Positions 61,930-64,000 of a stretch of DNA of 64,000 bases are shown here, piece after piece. Each line of letters starts with the position of its first letter. The first letter of the stretch is position 1. Origin of the DNA: Bacillus sp. EB600 (GTDB lineage Bacteria > Bacillota > Bacilli > Bacillales > Cytobacillaceae); the NCBI RefSeq assembly GCF_024494385.1, contig NZ_JAEVLT010000022.1, forward strand, positions 1 through 64,000, in the 5' to 3' direction. Made by a program: the position numbers and the translations under genes. The notes under the pieces are model-generated. The model did not search any database. It was not told the origin of the DNA and saw only the letters and a list, made by a program, of their open reading frames with translations.

Positions 61930-61957
61930 AACGACAGGAGATTTATCCTGTCGTTTT
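61930..61957 (+). terminator. Hairpin between the surface protein and sortase genes
   Basis: AACGACAGGA pairs with TCCTGTCGTT, then TTCTA. It can reduce read-through into the sortase gene, giving more substrate than enzyme. Confidence 0.75.
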
Positions 61958-61970
61958 CTAATGAGTGGTG

Positions 61971-62621
61971 ATGGAATTGAATCGATGGATTGGATCATTT
62001 CTTATTCTATTTGGAGTGATCTTCGGATCGTACCATTTTATTGAGTGGCAGATTGGCCATTCTGCTGCAAAGCATTTAACAAAGTCAGAAATAAAAAAAT
62101 ACAAAGAAGAAAAGCAGCCCAATCATGTTTTACCTGAACCTACTATTCAGAGGCAAGTCCCATCTGCGGAACTGCCGTTTACTCTGGGGGAAAAGGTGGC
62201 TCTGTTGATCATTCCTAAAATTAGTCAAAAATATTCAGTTTATTGGGGGGCAGACAAGAATACCCTTAAAAAAGGGGTTGGAATGTATGTAAGCCAAGAG
62301 ACAACAGCGCCTGATGGAGTGGGGCATACTGTCCTTAGCGGTCATCGTGATACTGTATTTATCAGGCTGGGAGAATTAATGATTGGTGACCTATTAAAGC
62401 TTGAGTATGGTGATTATCTTTACACCTATAAGATAAAAAAAATTTGGATTACTGAACCAGATGACCAGACCGTTATTATAAAAAAAGAAACATCTACTTT
62501 AACTCTTACTACTTGTTACCCCTTTAATTTTATTGGCAATGCACCAAAAAGGTATATTGTTCAGGCGAAGTTGTTTTATAAACAGGATGTAAATCCTACC
62601 CTTAACAAGAGGCGCATCTAA
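61971..62621 (+). CDS. Class D sortase
   Basis: Membrane-bound transpeptidase that joins surface proteins to the cell wall. 216 residues from ATG 61971; GTG 61965 and GTG 61968 are also possible and no ribosome site decides. One N-terminal membrane helix (FLILFGVIFGSYHFIEW). Catalytic residues: His 125 in LSGHRDTVF, Cys 182 in LTLTTCYPF and Arg 194 in KRYIV, with the TLTTCYPF context typical of class D (YhcS-like) enzymes. Paired with the MPKTA substrate gene just upstream. Confidence 0.9.
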   Translation: MELNRWIGSFLILFGVIFGSYHFIEWQIGHSAAKHLTKSEIKKYKEEKQPNHVLPEPTIQRQVPSAELPFTLGEKVALLIIPKISQKYSVYWGADKNTLKKGVGMYVSQETTAPDGVGHTVLSGHRDTVFIRLGELMIGDLLKLEYGDYLYTYKIKKIWITEPDDQTVIIKKETSTLTLTTCYPFNFIGNAPKRYIVQAKLFYKQDVNPTLNKRRI

Positions 62622-63162
62622 ATGTCCAAGCTGGTATTGGTGGTATAGTGTAGTTTTCTATTATTGCTCTTTTTCAGTTTGTTTTGCGATGAATGGTTTT
62701 ACCATTTTTTATCGAATTTTTGAAAGGCTATCTTTTTTTACAACTGGATTTCCGGTAAAGGAAGGGGCCTTTTTTTTGAACTTTTCCCCTTTAATAACTT
62801 CGAAATAAGCATCAATATCCGATCGACCACTCTGCTGGCAAGACTAATGTCTCTTCCCCACAAACGATATTCTTTTTCATCTTTTTTTCTGGCTTCAATA
62901 ATCTTTTTTTGGAGATTTTCTATGTCCTTCTCTTATAGATGGAATAATTTTAATATGAAATTAGGTTTATAATGATTTAACTTATCGATCACAAGGTGTT
63001 CATTTTCGCCGATTCGCCCTTCATCTTTTTGTAAGTCCAAAAGATGAGTCTAAATTTGTAATGAAGAAATCACTTTTGAAAGAAACTATTGATAACTTTT
63101 CATTTTACAATTCTGTCCTAGAGCAGGATTTACAGTTGGTTAACATGAAATGAGGTTTCTTT
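62622..63162. other. Gene-poor stretch with protein-like scraps
   Basis: No complete gene. The minus strand is open from 62,932 to 62,738 (KEYRLWGRDISLASRVVDRI, ending LPLPEIQL) but has ATA where ATG would be expected and no good ribosome site. The plus strand just before 63,152 reads VSPKDESKFVMKKSLLKETI to NMK and stop, also without a start. Both could be gene remnants. Confidence 0.35.
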
Positions 63163-64000
63163 ATGAATTTGCAAAAATGGCTTCGTATCCTGATTCCAGA
63201 AATCCAATTGTTTGATTATGTTCAAGCAAAAGGTTTTACAGGAAAAAAAGCGAAAGTGATCCAGCAATCTCAATCAGCTAATATGGTAGGGGCAACAATG
63301 CAGAATGGGCCAATACTTCAAAGCCCTCAGCATGTTCCGCATTCCTCCGCAGCAATAAAAGAAGTCATGAACGATGCCAGGGTTGGTATAAAACAATTTG
63401 GTCTTACTAAATCGAATGATGAGCTTGATTCTATTTTTTTAGAAATTAAAAAAGTAATGAACGAGGAAATCCTTCGCCAGGATCCGTTTATTGAAGAATT
63501 GATTGTAGCTTACAAAAAGGCCTTTTTTAAAAGGGAAAAAGGGATTGTGCAAAATACCATTTTGATAGCAGGTCCTTCTGGTACAGGAAAATTTACCGCT
63601 ATTCGGCTATTGATTGATCAGCTTTATAAGAAGAAATTAGTCCCTTATAATCGCTTTGCAACAATTGATCTGGGGAAGTATACAGAATCTGAAATTCAGA
63701 CGAACTTTATTCTTGATTGTACAGCAGCTTTTGAGTATGGGATTGGTACGGTTTGTTTTACTGGCTTTGAAAATGCAAATTCCCAGATCTTAGACTACGT
63801 TTCAAAGTTATTTGAGAATGGGTATTTTCGGACTTCAAATGGCGTAATGGTTGATGCTTCCGATTATTTTCTACTTATCTATTCCGACGCTGATTGGAAC
63901 GAGGAAGAACGGGGGCGCCTTCCACAGTCGATTGCCACTAAGATCCCGCCGGGCATTTTGAAAGGAATCCAATCCATTGCCCTTTCTTCCCCATTGCTGA
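63163..64000 (+). CDS. AAA+ / Clp-like ATPase with divergent Walker A (partial, runs off the edge)
   Basis: The first 279 codons, from ATG 63163 with GAGGT six bases upstream. The first 110 residues are polar and probably flexible. An AAA+ core follows, with ILIAGPSGTGKFTAIRLLID as the P-loop and, about 75 residues later, GTVCFTGFENANSQILDYVS where Walker B and sensor 1 of Clp ATPases fall. The layout resembles ClpC/ClpB C-terminal cores. The residue after the P-loop Lys is Phe instead of Ser/Thr, and the Walker B acidic pair is not standard, so ATP hydrolysis is doubtful. The C-terminus lies outside the window. Confidence 0.7.
   Translation, partial: MNLQKWLRILIPEIQLFDYVQAKGFTGKKAKVIQQSQSANMVGATMQNGPILQSPQHVPHSSAAIKEVMNDARVGIKQFGLTKSNDELDSIFLEIKKVMNEEILRQDPFIEELIVAYKKAFFKREKGIVQNTILIAGPSGTGKFTAIRLLIDQLYKKKLVPYNRFATIDLGKYTESEIQTNFILDCTAAFEYGIGTVCFTGFENANSQILDYVSKLFENGYFRTSNGVMVDASDYFLLIYSDADWNEEERGRLPQSIATKIPPGILKGIQSIALSSPLL

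Overview
The window is low-GC Firmicute DNA from a spore-forming member of the Bacillaceae. The evidence is a CotA-type spore-coat laccase, a Spo0E-like phosphatase, three DUF3231 proteins, a decayed S-Ena spore-appendage gene, class III fructose-bisphosphatase, strong AGGAGG ribosome sites with many TTG/GTG starts, and rifampicin phosphotransferase. The species cannot be named from the sequence alone. Most genes are ordinary chromosomal ones, but the window is rich in decayed genes, repeats and mobile-element scars.

Left part (1-14,700). An AT-rich three-frame locus (634-4608) encodes a RecQ-like helicase with an N-terminal DUF559/Vsr-like nuclease fold, its probable C-terminal half in another frame, and a coiled-coil protein with a C-terminal membrane anchor. 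This is the best candidate for an uncharacterised defence-type system. Together with a lipoprotein gene it lies between two imperfect direct repeats of about 130 bp (226-360 and 6087-6217). After it come a UbiD remnant, a secreted 5'-nucleotidase, a Spo0E-like gene missed by long-ORF calling, and a secreted phospholipase C/acid phosphatase-type phosphoesterase. A chimeric 23S rRNA scar with a group II intron-like tail follows at 11,436-11,985, then a DUF3231 gene and copies of a REP-like palindrome.

Middle (14,660-42,100). This part holds a 2Fe-2S ferredoxin, CotA laccase, quinone oxidoreductase, rifampicin phosphotransferase and a VOC protein. A graveyard follows: an Rpn nuclease relic, a frameshifted bicupin gene, a frameshifted S-Ena gene and a TetR relic. 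Further on are a LysE exporter, TrmL, a 52-bp x 8 minisatellite, an APC permease, an LtaS-like enzyme, a frameshifted IS4-family element, DUF3231 copy 2, a lysozyme-like protein, a class A penicillin-binding protein with a Pro-rich repeat tail, flavohaemoglobin without a normal start codon, and a CuA-like cupredoxin lipoprotein.

Right part (42,100-64,000). A translationally coupled vWA / PP2C phosphatase / kinase triad of the TerY-P (YegL-YegK-YegI) type comes first. It is followed by fbp with a short upstream leader ORF, DUF3231 copy 3, a MaoC protein, a 5S rRNA with no 16S or 23S beside it, an EamA exporter, a polar amino-acid ABC transporter operon, an ABC-2 drug-export operon, a secreted helical protein and LacZ. 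The last genes are an excalibur-domain surface protein next to a class D sortase, and the start of an AAA+/Clp-like ATPase with a non-canonical Walker A that runs off the right edge.

Genes that plausibly work together are 634-4608 (nucleic-acid processing at a membrane-linked complex), 42117-45546 (phospho-signalling with a vWA adaptor), 51603-53807 (amino-acid import), 54349-56842 (export), and 61551-62621 (sortase and substrate).
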